Of a stretch of DNA of 64,000 nucleotides, positions 26,592-35,739 are shown piece by piece. The stretch comes from Psychrobacter sp. 4Dc (GTDB lineage Bacteria; Pseudomonadota; Gammaproteobacteria; Pseudomonadales; Moraxellaceae). The first letter of the stretch is position 1. Each line of letters starts with the position of its first letter. Below the pieces are notes generated by a model. That model saw only the letters and a program-made list of their open reading frames with translations. It was not told where the DNA came from and ran no database searches. The stretch is taken from the NCBI RefSeq assembly GCF_002836715.1, contig NZ_PJAT01000147.1:26407-90406 (forward strand). The letters are read 5' to 3'. A program made the translations under genes and the position numbers.

Positions 26592-28913
26592 ATGTCAAAC
26601 CAATCAGGTTGCTCTGATTTCTCAGTCATCACTTCTCCAAAAAAACTTCAACGCGTCGTGACTGGTAAGCTTTTACTAAGTATCGCTGTGACTTCTATTC
26701 TTAGTAGTACAGCCGTTGCTGCAGACAGTGATGACAATATGATACAGGGAGCAAGTGGGCAGGAAGCTGTGCCTACAGCTACATTGGATACAATTGTGGT
26801 GCGGGCAGCAAGGGACGAGCTAGAACAAGCAGCTGGGCTGTCTATTATTAGTGAAGAAGCCATCGAAAAAGCATCAGTTTCTAATGATATCTCGGAAATT
26901 GTACGTAAGATGCCAGGTGTGAATTTGTCGGGTTCATCAACGTCAGGTCAGCGTGGTAACCAACGTCAAATTGATTTGCGCGGTATGGGGCCAAACAATA
27001 CACTTATCTTAATTGACGGTCGTCCTGTCACTTCTCGCAATTCCTCACGACCTAGTCGTGGGAGTGAGCAAGACACGCGTGGTGACTCGCAGTGGGTACC
27101 ACCAGGTGCTATCGAAAGCATCGAAGTATTGCGTGGTCCAGCAGCTGCCCGTTATGGCTCTGGTAGTATGGGCGGCGTGGTAAATATCATTACTAAGAGC
27201 CCGACTGAGCCAGAATTTTCTATCAGTGGTCACTATGAGGCACCAGAGAGCGATCTAGAAGGCAGTAGCTGGCGTACCAATATCAATATGGCAGGTGCAT
27301 TGACGGATAAACTGTCCTCTCGTACCACTCTTGGTTATCACGATAGTGAAGGCGATGATCCTTATATCAATGCCAAAGATGCACAGATTGTTGACGGGCG
27401 CAGTGGTCCGGCTGCCTCGGTAGCGGCAGGTACTGAAGGTGTCGAAAATATCGATGTGCGCCAATTGTTTGAATACGCGATGGATGCGATGAATACGGTC
27501 GGTTTTGAAGTGAATTATAGCCGTCAAGAAAACCGCTGGGCGGGTGATTCATTGTTCCAAACCGTGAACCAAAATTTGTTAGATGAGTTAGAAGGTGAAA
27601 CAACGAGCAAAATGCAGCGCTATGGCGCGGCAATCACGCATCGCGGTGAGTACGATGACGCTAGTAGCAACAGTTTCATTGAGTATACTCGGACAGTTAA
27701 TGAGCGTTTGGGTGAAGGTAGTGCGGGTGGTGGTGAAGGTCAAATTCAAATACCTGACGAAGGCGAAGATTTTGAGTGGACAGAGGCGACTTACGATACG
27801 CTGAATGCCAAATCAGAATGGGATATTTACTTTGATCGTCATACCTTGACTGCTGGTGCAGAGTTTCGCGGCGAAAAGCTAGATAACCCCGTGGTATCTG
27901 ATTTGGCATTTGCAGAGGGTTTTGATTTTGGTAATGTAGAAACCGATCCTGAACAGCGTGATCCAACTTCAGATGCTTATCTTATTGGTGTATATCTAGA
28001 AGATAACTACGAGATCACACCTGACTGGTATGTGACTCCAGGTCTACGCTTCGACTATCATAGCGAGGCTGGTAGTAATTGGTCGCCTAGTATCAATACT
28101 ACTTGGCACTTTAGTCCTGATTGGTCAGTGAAAGGCGGCGTCAGTCGTGCGTTTAAAGCCCCATCGTTATATCAGCTTGATCCAAACTATATTTACTATA
28201 CTGGTGGCAATGGTTGTCCATCTTGGGTACCTCTTGATGAAAGAGGTTGCCACGTATTAGGGAACCCTGACCTAGAAAATGAGACATCTTGGAATAAAGA
28301 GATCACCTTTACTTATGATGATGGTACTGGACTGAATGCAGGCTTGACTTATTACCATAATGCCTATGATAACCGCATTGGCGCTGGTACGGATCGTGTG
28401 GCGGTAGATACAGCGACAAATCGTTCTATCTTTCAATGGGACAATCAAGGTGAAGCAATTGTCGAAGGTTTAGAAGGTTTTGTACAAGTACCAGTCACTG
28501 ACAATGTAAGATGGTCTTCTAATATCACTGGTAACATCCGCTCAGAGCGAAAAGACAATGGCGAGCCATTATCGCTCATTCCTAAGTTCACTGTGAACAC
28601 GGGTGTGGATTGGGATATTACGCCTCGCTGGAATGCCGACTTTGATGTGAGCTACTATGGTGTGATTGAAGCCCCAACGATTTCAGTTACGACTGGAGAA
28701 GATAGTGGTGACCCGTTGCTTGATCGCGAACCGTATGCCATTGCCAATGTGAGCACTCGCTATGATCTGACAAAAGCGATTACTGTTGGTGCTGGTATCA
28801 AAAACTTATTTGATGAGGGTGTTTATCGTGAGGGTACCGCTACGAACGCAGGTGCACGTACGTTCAATGAACCTGGTCGTACTTATGTGTTCGACGTTAG
28901 CGTTGATTTTTAG
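26592..28913 (+). CDS. TonB-dependent siderophore receptor, FepA/PfeA-like
   Basis: A 773-residue catecholate-type outer-membrane receptor. After a long signal region (cleavage near AVAA, about residue 44) comes a TonB box-like LDTIVVRAARDEL. The plug has VRKMPGVNLSGSSTSGQRG, IDLRGMGPNNTLILIDGRPV, and SIEVLRGPAAARYGSGSMGG followed by VVNIITK. FepA-like features include SWVPLDERGCHVLGNPDLEN with a Cys pair at GNGCPSW/RGCHVL. The barrel ends NEPGRTYVFDVSVDF, with a terminal Phe. It probably imports ferric enterobactin-like or degraded catecholates. Its promoter region contains the palindromic Fur site 390 bases upstream, and a PepSY membrane protein follows. Confidence 0.88.
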   Translation: MSNQSGCSDFSVITSPKKLQRVVTGKLLLSIAVTSILSSTAVAADSDDNMIQGASGQEAVPTATLDTIVVRAARDELEQAAGLSIISEEAIEKASVSNDISEIVRKMPGVNLSGSSTSGQRGNQRQIDLRGMGPNNTLILIDGRPVTSRNSSRPSRGSEQDTRGDSQWVPPGAIESIEVLRGPAAARYGSGSMGGVVNIITKSPTEPEFSISGHYEAPESDLEGSSWRTNINMAGALTDKLSSRTTLGYHDSEGDDPYINAKDAQIVDGRSGPAASVAAGTEGVENIDVRQLFEYAMDAMNTVGFEVNYSRQENRWAGDSLFQTVNQNLLDELEGETTSKMQRYGAAITHRGEYDDASSNSFIEYTRTVNERLGEGSAGGGEGQIQIPDEGEDFEWTEATYDTLNAKSEWDIYFDRHTLTAGAEFRGEKLDNPVVSDLAFAEGFDFGNVETDPEQRDPTSDAYLIGVYLEDNYEITPDWYVTPGLRFDYHSEAGSNWSPSINTTWHFSPDWSVKGGVSRAFKAPSLYQLDPNYIYYTGGNGCPSWVPLDERGCHVLGNPDLENETSWNKEITFTYDDGTGLNAGLTYYHNAYDNRIGAGTDRVAVDTATNRSIFQWDNQGEAIVEGLEGFVQVPVTDNVRWSSNITGNIRSERKDNGEPLSLIPKFTVNTGVDWDITPRWNADFDVSYYGVIEAPTISVTTGEDSGDPLLDREPYAIANVSTRYDLTKAITVGAGIKNLFDEGVYREGTATNAGARTFNEPGRTYVFDVSVDF

Positions 28914-28942
28914 GAGGTAGACACAGGGTTTGTTAAATTAGA

Positions 28943-28974
28943 AAAAGGTCTGAGCTATTTGCTTAGACCTTTTG
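28943..28974 (+). terminator. Intrinsic terminator after FepA-like receptor
   Basis: AAAAGGTCTGAGC (28943-28955) pairs with GCTTAGACCTTTT (28961-28973) with one mismatch and a 5-base loop. The arm itself supplies the T-tract. Confidence 0.75.
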
Positions 28975-28981
28975 TGTTGTT

Positions 28982-29018
28982 AGGGCAGGTTCTTATTTTC
29001 AAAATAAGCCCATGCCCT
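28982..29018. repeat. Small hairpin, outer 6 bp and inner 7 bp stems
   Basis: AGGGCA (28982-28987) pairs with TGCCCT (29013-29018). Inside, TTATTTT (28993-28999) pairs with AAAATAA (29001-29007) around a single C. It lies between the receptor terminator and the PepSY gene; its function is unknown. Confidence 0.6.
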
Positions 29019-29076
29019 CGTAAATATTTTTAATAATTCAATAACTTACTATCACAATATAACAGCAGATTTATTT

Positions 29077-30408
29077 ATGTCATTTAATTTTCGCTATAGC
29101 TGTCTTTGGCTCCATCGTTATACTGGGCTTGCCATGGCAGCTTTTTTAATTATCACTGGTATTACTGGCACATTGCTGGCATTTCATGACGAGCTAGACG
29201 ATGTCTTCAACCATAAACTGGCTCAGGTTGAGAAACAAAACGCATCACATCTGCCTATTGCCGAGCTTCATGACAAGGTCATCAGTGCGTACCCTCAATA
29301 TGCTTTTTCTAGCATGCCAACCTCGATAACAGCAGAGAGGTCAGCCGTATTTTCGGTAGATAGAGCACGAGGCAAAGCCGCCCAAAACCAACCAAAAGCA
29401 CCGTTTCAACAAGTTTATGTCCATCCTTATACTGGCGATATCATTGGTACTCGTGATAGAGATGAGTGGGCATGGCACAACACCATGTGGAAAGTGTTTT
29501 GGTTACATCGCGATTTATTACTGGGTGATATTGGAAAATTGCTACTAGGGATTGTCGCGCTCGTATGGACGATTAATTGCTTTATTGGCTTCTACTTAAC
29601 ATTTCCTAGGGCGGTTAAGAAAAAAGCACAGAACCAAACCTCGCCTAAAAAACGTGCCTCCTTTTTAAAACGCTGGTTACCAGCGTGGAAAATCCGCCGC
29701 AAAACCAATCTCTTTAAGCTCAACTATGATCTACACCATGCCTTTGGGTTATGGCTTTGGGGGATTTTATTTGTCATCGCATGGTCCAGTGTTGGTTTTA
29801 ACCTAAGAGAGGTATATCAACCTGTGATGCACGCTGTCGTAGGGCTTGAGGGTAGAGATGAAAGACAGGAGAACTCAAGAAAACAATCAGAAAAAGCAGA
29901 GCAGGCGTCTGGTGCAGAACCAGCGACTAGAGTTGAAGTTGTAAGCAATGAAGTTGTCGATGACGAGGCTGTTGATGTGGTCAACAAAGCCAATAGCATT
30001 GCTTATTTAAGTGAGCAGGCAAACATCGCTGCCCAAAGTAAGGGTATGCTAGTACGAGAGTTTTTAGGCATACGCTGGATTGAAGATGAGGGTCAATGGC
30101 AGCTGCGTTTTAAAACAGATAGAGATATTGGTAAAAAAGGCGGCGCTTCGTCTATTACCGTCAATGCAAGGACTGGTAGCATCGAGCGTGTAAATTTTGG
30201 CTATCAAAGTTCATCATTTGGCAGCAAAGCCGATCAATGGCTATCGACCTTACATATGGGGCATATCAGTCAAGGTATTGGCCATTTGCTGTATCAAATA
30301 TTTTTAGCATTGATAGGTTTGGCTGTGACAGTGTTGTCTATTACTGGTGTTTATCTATGGTGGAAAGGTCGACAGCAGCGACTTAAAGCGTCGCAAAAAG
30401 GTAGGTAA
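29077..30408 (+). CDS. PepSY-associated TM protein (iron-regulated, siderophore reductase-like)
   Basis: A 443-residue inner-membrane protein of the PepSY_TM family. Membrane helices: residues 15-37 (YTGLAMAAFLIITGITGTLLAF), about 150-175, about 225-245 and 405-430. His residues at the helix ends (HRYTGL, HRDLLL, DLHHAFGLW, LHMGH) could bind heme, as in ferric-siderophore reductases related to FoxB/FhuF-associated PepSY proteins. Between helices 3 and 4 is a charged Glu/Ala/Val-rich linker. Location directly after the FepA-like receptor suggests reductive iron release from the imported siderophore, which is an inference. Confidence 0.8.
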   Translation: MSFNFRYSCLWLHRYTGLAMAAFLIITGITGTLLAFHDELDDVFNHKLAQVEKQNASHLPIAELHDKVISAYPQYAFSSMPTSITAERSAVFSVDRARGKAAQNQPKAPFQQVYVHPYTGDIIGTRDRDEWAWHNTMWKVFWLHRDLLLGDIGKLLLGIVALVWTINCFIGFYLTFPRAVKKKAQNQTSPKKRASFLKRWLPAWKIRRKTNLFKLNYDLHHAFGLWLWGILFVIAWSSVGFNLREVYQPVMHAVVGLEGRDERQENSRKQSEKAEQASGAEPATRVEVVSNEVVDDEAVDVVNKANSIAYLSEQANIAAQSKGMLVREFLGIRWIEDEGQWQLRFKTDRDIGKKGGASSITVNARTGSIERVNFGYQSSSFGSKADQWLSTLHMGHISQGIGHLLYQIFLALIGLAVTVLSITGVYLWWKGRQQRLKASQKGR

Positions 30409-30475
30409 TATAGTGATATTTCTAGGGTATATTTTTATTTAGATAGCTATCTGTTGAATCAAAGGTATGCCCTAG

Positions 30476-30802
30476 TTATAAATTTAATTGCAAGAATATT
30501 GTGTATGCTATCGAGACAGTAAAAATGAAGAAAGCAAACGTTTCACCTATCATGACCCATCTATACCAACTACTATTTTCATCATAGTTCTTTGTGTAAT
30601 CTACTGAAGAAATGTCTTGAGTAAAATCCATAGGAATAACCACCAATCTTAGACCATATAAGGTCATTCCTAACCAAAAAAAGGTATTTGATATCTCCTT
30701 ATTTAAAGCATTAAAAATGAATAAGCAAAAGCTAATTACTAAAACTAGTAGAGATAAGTTCTTGTAGTTTATCCATCGATTATTTAATAGCGCTCTATAC
30801 AT
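30476..30802 (-). CDS. Small membrane protein of unknown function in the iron island
   Basis: A 108-residue protein with three predicted membrane segments, at about 17-33 (LLVLVISFCLFIFNAL), 39-55 and 85-104. I do not recognise the family. It is AT-rich compared with its neighbours. It lies 35 bases beyond the ABC ATPase start side, at the downstream end of the siderophore operon but preceded by its own gap and a weak ribosome site, so operon membership is uncertain. Confidence 0.6.
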   Translation of the reverse strand: MYRALLNNRWINYKNLSLLVLVISFCLFIFNALNKEISNTFFWLGMTLYGLRLVVIPMDFTQDISSVDYTKNYDENSSWYRWVMIGETFAFFIFTVSIAYTIFLQLNL

Positions 30803-30837
30803 CTATAATTTCTTTTATTATTTGCGAAGTTCTTTAT

Positions 30838-31608
30838 TTAAACCGTATCAACAATCACTGGACGACCCTGATGACTTAGGACAGTGACATCGACGTTGTA
30901 TAAATCTTTCATCGTCTCTTTAGTAATAACATCAGCAGGGCAACCTATAGCGGTCACTTCTCCTGCTTTCATCGTAACTACTGTATCTGCAAACTGTGCC
31001 GCTTGGTTGATATCATGCAGGACGATTACCACGGTTTTTTGCTGATTGTGGCTAAGCTGGCGTAGCTCACGCATGAGTCGACCAGCATGATACATGTCTA
31101 GGTTATTTAGTGGCTCATCGAGCAATAGATAGGGCGTATCTTGACAGACAATCATAGCGATCAGCACGCGCTGTCGCTGTCCACCCGATAGCGTTGACAA
31201 GAAGCGCTCGGCAAGTGGCTCAAGCTCAAAGCGTTCGAGGATTTCCTGTACTTTTTGCTGATCGTCAGCGGTTGGTTGTCCTTGATGATAGGGATAACGA
31301 CCAAACATCAGTAGCTCATGTACGCGCAGGCGTCCTTGCACATGATTGTCTTGTCCGAGCATAGCGACAGTTTTGGCCAGTGTGCGCGCCTGACAGCTGA
31401 CAATATCACGCTCTTCATTATCTACAGAGAAGCTCACCTGCCCAGATTGTAGCGGCTGCAAGCGAGCCATGACAGAAAACAACGTAGACTTCCCAGCGCC
31501 ATTAGGCCCAATCAAAGCAATCACCTGCGCCGTTGGTAGGGACAACGTAATGTCATGCAAGATTTTTTGTTTGCCAATATGGTGAGAGATATTATTCAGT
31601 TTAATCAT
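30838..31608 (-). CDS. Ferric-siderophore ABC transporter ATP-binding protein
   Basis: A 256-residue FecE/CeuD-type ATPase: Walker A GPNGAGKSTLFSVMARL, Q-loop AMLGQDNHVQGRL, signature LSGGQRQRVLIAMIV, Walker B LLLDEPLNNLDMYH and H-loop VIVLHDINQAAQF. The LDMYH version of the D-loop is typical of the VctC/CeuD/YclP group that serves catecholate or photobactin-like siderophores. Last core gene of a minus-strand operon running binding protein, two permeases, ATPase. Confidence 0.92.
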   Translation of the reverse strand: MIKLNNISHHIGKQKILHDITLSLPTAQVIALIGPNGAGKSTLFSVMARLQPLQSGQVSFSVDNEERDIVSCQARTLAKTVAMLGQDNHVQGRLRVHELLMFGRYPYHQGQPTADDQQKVQEILERFELEPLAERFLSTLSGGQRQRVLIAMIVCQDTPYLLLDEPLNNLDMYHAGRLMRELRQLSHNQQKTVVIVLHDINQAAQFADTVVTMKAGEVTAIGCPADVITKETMKDLYNVDVTVLSHQGRPVIVDTV

Positions 31609-31684
31609 AGTCAGTCTTATTTAAAAAGTCTTAGGGTTTTCTCTATCAACAGAATCAGCTAAATAAACAATGTCGGCTAAGTAA

Positions 31685-32764
31685 TCATAAAGAACGACGT
31701 TGAGACATAAATATCAATGCTAAGAACATCAATCCACCTGCTAGCTCTATCACGACGGACAACACGCCTGCCATATCTAGCACTTGCTCAAAGATAGTCT
31801 GACCCAGTACTAAGCAAATCATAGCGACCAAACTGACCAATATCAGCCGCTCGGTGTGATACATATGTCGAGCGATACGATTGGTCAATGCGCAAACCAA
31901 TAGACCAAAGAAAGTCACTGGACCCACCAGTGCAGTGGCAGTGGCAACCAGTACAGCGATGACAGTTAATAGACCAAATGCCAGACGCTGATAGTTGATA
32001 CCAAGATTGACGGCTTGTGCTTGTCCAAGCATCAATACATCGCACTGATAACGCCAGCGCCATACAAATATCGCGGTGATGGCACAGATGAATAAGCTGA
32101 TACCTAGTAGCTGAGGGTTGACCGTATTGAACTGCGCGTAGCTGGCAGACTGTACGACCACAAAATCATCAGGGTTAATCAGCCGTGCAATGAGTGCTGA
32201 TAAACTGCGAAATAACACGCCAAAGATAACGCCCACCAATATTAGCCGCGTCAGATCCTGACTGCTTTTAGAAAATAATAACTTAAACAATAATAAAGAT
32301 GCCCCAAACATCAGGACAATCTCTAGCGTGAACTTGGCAATAGGATCGAGACTGGTAAAGCTAATCGCACCTAAAAAGAAAACCAGTAAGCTCTGCAACA
32401 GAACATAGAGTGAGTCAAACCCAAGTAGGGAGGGCGTTAGAATTGGATTGTGAGTCAACGTCTGAAACAGTAGCGTCGACACGCCAATCGCATAGCCAAC
32501 CACCATTAGTGCCAACAGTTTTTTGCCGCGTAATGGTAGTGCAAAGTCCCAATAGCCATTGACATTGAGTGTCATAAACAAGGTCATCGAGATAAGTAGA
32601 ATAATAGCTGCTATGGATTTTGGATGGGCAGCTATCCATGCCCAAAGCTTTGCCAAATGACCTTGTGCAGCGGCTGAATACTGACCATCTGCTGAAGATG
32701 AATTATTTACCGCTGTGCTGGTAGCATCAGTCTTGGTGGAAGTAAGCTTAGTTGATGAGAACAT
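31685..32764 (-). CDS. Ferric-siderophore ABC transporter permease 2
   Basis: A FecCD-family permease of 359 residues with a ~35-residue Ser/Thr-rich N-terminal extension before the first helix (SIAAIILLISMTLFMTLNVNG). Family motifs include LLALMVVGYAIGVSTLLFQT, LTHNPILTPSLLGFDSLYVL and VGPVTFFGLLVCALTNRIAR. The HNPILTPSLLGF motif is typical of the CeuC/VctG/YclO branch. It pairs with the permease encoded upstream. Confidence 0.9.
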   Translation of the reverse strand: MFSSTKLTSTKTDATSTAVNNSSSADGQYSAAAQGHLAKLWAWIAAHPKSIAAIILLISMTLFMTLNVNGYWDFALPLRGKKLLALMVVGYAIGVSTLLFQTLTHNPILTPSLLGFDSLYVLLQSLLVFFLGAISFTSLDPIAKFTLEIVLMFGASLLLFKLLFSKSSQDLTRLILVGVIFGVLFRSLSALIARLINPDDFVVVQSASYAQFNTVNPQLLGISLFICAITAIFVWRWRYQCDVLMLGQAQAVNLGINYQRLAFGLLTVIAVLVATATALVGPVTFFGLLVCALTNRIARHMYHTERLILVSLVAMICLVLGQTIFEQVLDMAGVLSVVIELAGGLMFLALIFMSQRRSL

Positions 32765-32860
32765 ACAAAAATCCTATGGTGCCAAGCTTATCTAATAAGG
32801 CAAAAAATGAACGACGGTACATGAGTACCAAAAGTGAGCACACAGTTAGTAAACATAGTG

Positions 32861-33946
32861 CTACTGCTCAGCTGGCGCACGTAATAACAGCCATAAAAAC
32901 AGCACTGTACCGACCACGCCAAAAATAGTGGCGACCGGTACTTCAAATGGATAGCGAATAGAGCGTCCGATAATGTCGCATAGCAGCACGGCTGAAGCAC
33001 CAAGTAGGGCAACTGCTGGCAAGCTGCGACGTAACTTATCTCCCATTATGCGGCTCACAATGTTTGGCACGACCAGTCCAATAAAGGGAATCATGCCCAC
33101 AGTCACGACCACGACAGCGCTCATCATGGCTACCATACCCACGCCAATCCAAGTAACCTGACGCTTACTAATACCTAAGTTTAAGGCGATATTGTCACCC
33201 AAACCGACGATGGTCAGCTTGTCGGCAATAATATAAGCCAGCACACACAGTCCACCCGTTAGCCACAACAGCTCATAGCGCCCTGCCAATACGCCTGAGA
33301 AATCCCCAAACTGCCAAACACTAAGCATCTGTAGCGATTCGGTTTGATAGGCGATAAAAGTGGTGACGGCTTCAATAATGCCGCCAAAGACAATACCAAT
33401 CAGTGGAATCATCAAAAAATCAGTGGGCGGAATACGGTGAATGAGCAGCATAAATAGCATCATGCCAAAAACGGCAGCGATGGTTGCCACGCCCATTTTG
33501 ACAATGAGCGCACTGGCAGGGAACAGCAGACTGACTACCAGCAAACCAAGTGCAGCGCTCTGAGTCGCACCAACCATAGATGGCTCTACAAAGCGGTTTT
33601 TTAGTACTACTTGGATAATCATCCCAGCCACTGCCATCGCAATACCAGTCAAGATAATGGCGATGGTACGCGGTATACGGCTAACCAATAACAATGAGCT
33701 ATCGGAGTTGGCACTCTGAGTCAGCAGGCTCTGCAAGATACCTGACCACGAAAAGTCAGCCACACCAATAGATAAGCTCAATAACACCAAAAGCCCCATA
33801 AGAATGAGGCTTGCTGTATTGATGAACCACGGTGGTATGACAGTACGTCGATGTAACGCATTGCCAGTACCGCTTTGCCAGCTTGACGCTGATGGAGCAG
33901 TACTGGATTTGAGCCTAGCATGAGTACGGTGTGAAAATAACGACAT
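32861..33946 (-). CDS. Ferric-siderophore ABC transporter permease 1
   Basis: A FecCD-family permease of 361 residues with a basic/polar N-terminal extension (~40 residues) before the first helix. Motifs: SRIPRTIAIILTGIAMAVAG, LKNRFVEPSMVGATQSAALG, PFIGLVVPNIVSRIMGDKLR. The RFVEPSMVGA motif places it in the CeuB/VctD/YclN branch. It lies 83 bases after the binding-protein gene. Confidence 0.9.
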   Translation of the reverse strand: MSLFSHRTHARLKSSTAPSASSWQSGTGNALHRRTVIPPWFINTASLILMGLLVLLSLSIGVADFSWSGILQSLLTQSANSDSSLLLVSRIPRTIAIILTGIAMAVAGMIIQVVLKNRFVEPSMVGATQSAALGLLVVSLLFPASALIVKMGVATIAAVFGMMLFMLLIHRIPPTDFLMIPLIGIVFGGIIEAVTTFIAYQTESLQMLSVWQFGDFSGVLAGRYELLWLTGGLCVLAYIIADKLTIVGLGDNIALNLGISKRQVTWIGVGMVAMMSAVVVVTVGMIPFIGLVVPNIVSRIMGDKLRRSLPAVALLGASAVLLCDIIGRSIRYPFEVPVATIFGVVGTVLFLWLLLRAPAEQ

Positions 33947-34028
33947 AATCTCTACTGGCTTAAAAATGAGCAGGGTTAACGGTAATAATTACCTACTTGA
34001 GCAATAATTGTTTGTATAAGCAACGACG

Positions 34029-35081
34029 TTATTTAGCGTTAGTAAAAGCATCTTTGATCGTCGTTAGATCCTGCATCCACTGGTAGTAACCGCCAAATGC
34101 TAAGTAAGAATCTGGGCTCAAATAAACCACTTGCTGCTTGCTCCATGCATTGCTCTGGGCAACCAGTGGATTGTCCAATACGGCCTTGGCACCAATACCG
34201 TCTTCACCAATTGCGGCACTGCGGTCGATGACAAATAACCAATCTGGATTGGCTTTTTGGATGTATTCAAACGATATCGGCTGACCATGAGGCGCATCGG
34301 CAATTTTGTCATCTGCCATTGGCACACCTAACACAGTATGGATAAAACCATAGCGAGACTTGTCACCATAGGCTGACATTTTGTTGCCATTGACCATGAC
34401 GACTAGGCCCGTGCCTTTATTTTCTTTTGTTAGACTCTTGGTCTCAGTGATGAGTCCATCGATGTTCTGTTGTAGCTTAGCGGCTTGATCGCTTTTACCA
34501 AACAATGCACCTAGATCATGCAGGCGCTGCTTGCTTGACTCATAGATATTTGCTGTATCAATACTCATATCCAATGTCGGCGCGATACTTGATAGCTCGT
34601 CGTATTTTTCTGCCATGCGTGAACCGACCAAAATAGCTTGTGGCTGCATTGCATTCAACGCTTCAAGATCTGGCTCAAACACAGTACCTACCGATTTTGG
34701 ATCAGGTTGCGTCTCTGAGTGTAGGTTCTTTAGTAATAGACCTCCAGGCATACCATCGACTGCCACATCTAGCGCGGCCAAGTCTTGCATCAATGTCATG
34801 TCATAAACGACAAGTGGCGATGGGTTCATAGCCAGCTCAACATCACCTTTTACGGTATTGACCATGATTTTTTCAGCAGATACAGCGTCGTTATTAGCAA
34901 CGTTCTGTGATTCATCAGCCGTTGGGTTTTCGGTTTTAGCGTCTGCTGGCTCAGAGTCATTTGATTCAGGCGAGCTACATCCTGCCACTACCGTAGCTAA
35001 TAACGCTGTCATGGCAGCAGTCAATAATGGACGTTTGAAAAAAGAGGCGGTAGATCTGCTAGATAATAAGGGTGTCGGCAT
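34029..35081 (-). CDS. Siderophore-binding lipoprotein (CeuA/VctP/FatB-like)
   Basis: A 350-residue class III periplasmic binding protein. The lipobox AGCSS is near residues 34-37, followed by a Glu/Asp/Asn-rich linker, then the two-lobe domain: VVYDMTLMQDLAALDVAVDG and MPGGLL, LEALNAMQPQAILVGSRMAE, and FEYIQKANPDWLFVIDRSAA. First gene of the minus-strand siderophore operon. The putative Fur-controlled promoter lies about 360 bases upstream, on the far side of a MITE. Ligand class (catecholate) is inferred from the relatives and the nearby FepA-like receptor. Confidence 0.9.
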   Translation of the reverse strand: MPTPLLSSRSTASFFKRPLLTAAMTALLATVVAGCSSPESNDSEPADAKTENPTADESQNVANNDAVSAEKIMVNTVKGDVELAMNPSPLVVYDMTLMQDLAALDVAVDGMPGGLLLKNLHSETQPDPKSVGTVFEPDLEALNAMQPQAILVGSRMAEKYDELSSIAPTLDMSIDTANIYESSKQRLHDLGALFGKSDQAAKLQQNIDGLITETKSLTKENKGTGLVVMVNGNKMSAYGDKSRYGFIHTVLGVPMADDKIADAPHGQPISFEYIQKANPDWLFVIDRSAAIGEDGIGAKAVLDNPLVAQSNAWSKQQVVYLSPDSYLAFGGYYQWMQDLTTIKDAFTNAK

Positions 35082-35203
35082 AATGAACTCGGTCTATCAA
35101 AAAATGTTTAAGCAATTGTCTAAAATAATTGCAAATGAATAACGCTAAAAATATTAAGTCTGAAAGTTGCTTGAGATAAAAAGCATAAAATAAATAGTCT
35201 ACT

Positions 35204-35377
35204 TAGGGCGTGTCCTCAATTCAAACGAGTGTCCTCTAAATGGGCTAAAAACAGCTAAATTTTGCCAAACATCGTCAAATAGTTGGTCAATATCTCGATA
35301 TTATCTGCACTATTTTCCTCGTTTGACGGCAATTTATCTCATTTTTATCACCATTTTTAAAATGAGGACACGCCCTA
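35204..35377. repeat. 174-bp MITE with 15-bp perfect terminal inverted repeats
   Basis: TAGGGCGTGTCCTCA (35204-35218) and TGAGGACACGCCCTA (35363-35377) are exact inverted copies; the outer TA on each side may be a target duplication, as in TA-targeting transposons. Subterminal CAAACGAG and CTCGTTTG are also inverted. No transposase is encoded. It lies between promoter and start of the siderophore operon. Confidence 0.9.
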
Positions 35378-35445
35378 GTACCACTCACTAATTTTTTATA
35401 CGAATAGTTTTTATAAAAATAGTATGGGTAGACAGTACAGCGGTT

Positions 35446-35488
35446 ATAATAAAGTAGTTGAGACTCATTATCAATATAAATGATAATG
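35446..35488 (-). promoter_or_regulatory. Promoter with Fur-like site for the siderophore ABC operon
   Basis: On the minus strand TTGATA (35474-35469), 17 bases, TATTAT (35451-35446). The -35 overlaps the inverted repeat CATTATCA-N7-TGATAATG (35466-35488), made of Fur half-sites, so Fur would block the promoter. The predicted transcript reads through the MITE before reaching the lipoprotein gene. Confidence 0.6.
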
Positions 35489-35672
35489 GTTTTTATTAAC
35501 AGCACTTGTTATATTAAACGCAACGTATCATTTGATGTAAAGATAAGATTCATAGTAGTGAGGTATAAAAGTAGGTAACGTTCATAGAAATAAGCGTTCT
35601 GATAAATAAGGCTACTAAGCAATGTCACGTGTCAGAGATGTATTAAATAGCAAAAATATTGTAAATTATTAT

Positions 35673-35687
35673 TGATAATAATTATCG
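35673..35687. promoter_or_regulatory. Fur box upstream of tonB
   Basis: TGATAATAATTATCG matches the 7-1-7 Fur site at 14 of 15 positions. It is followed immediately by TTTGCATTATTAT (35688-35700), the same 13-mer that flanks the palindromic Fur site before the FepA-like receptor. Confidence 0.75.
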
Positions 35688-35739
35688 TTTGCATTATTAT
35701 CTACGCCATTCTACTCTGAGTAATAAACATTAGGCTGTT

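Larger units (their letters stand above)
35082..35739. other. 658-bp divergent regulatory region, siderophore operon / tonB
   Basis: In order it holds a ~120-bp proximal leader, a MITE (35204-35377), a promoter with Fur-like site for the leftward operon (35446-35488) and a Fur box for tonB (35673-35687). No gene is called; a 72-residue minus-strand open frame over the promoter has no support. Confidence 0.6.

Noticed and set aside
35287..35505. Minus-strand open frame of 72 residues over the MITE and promoter
   Set aside because: It crosses the MITE boundary and the Fur-like promoter and has no ribosome site.
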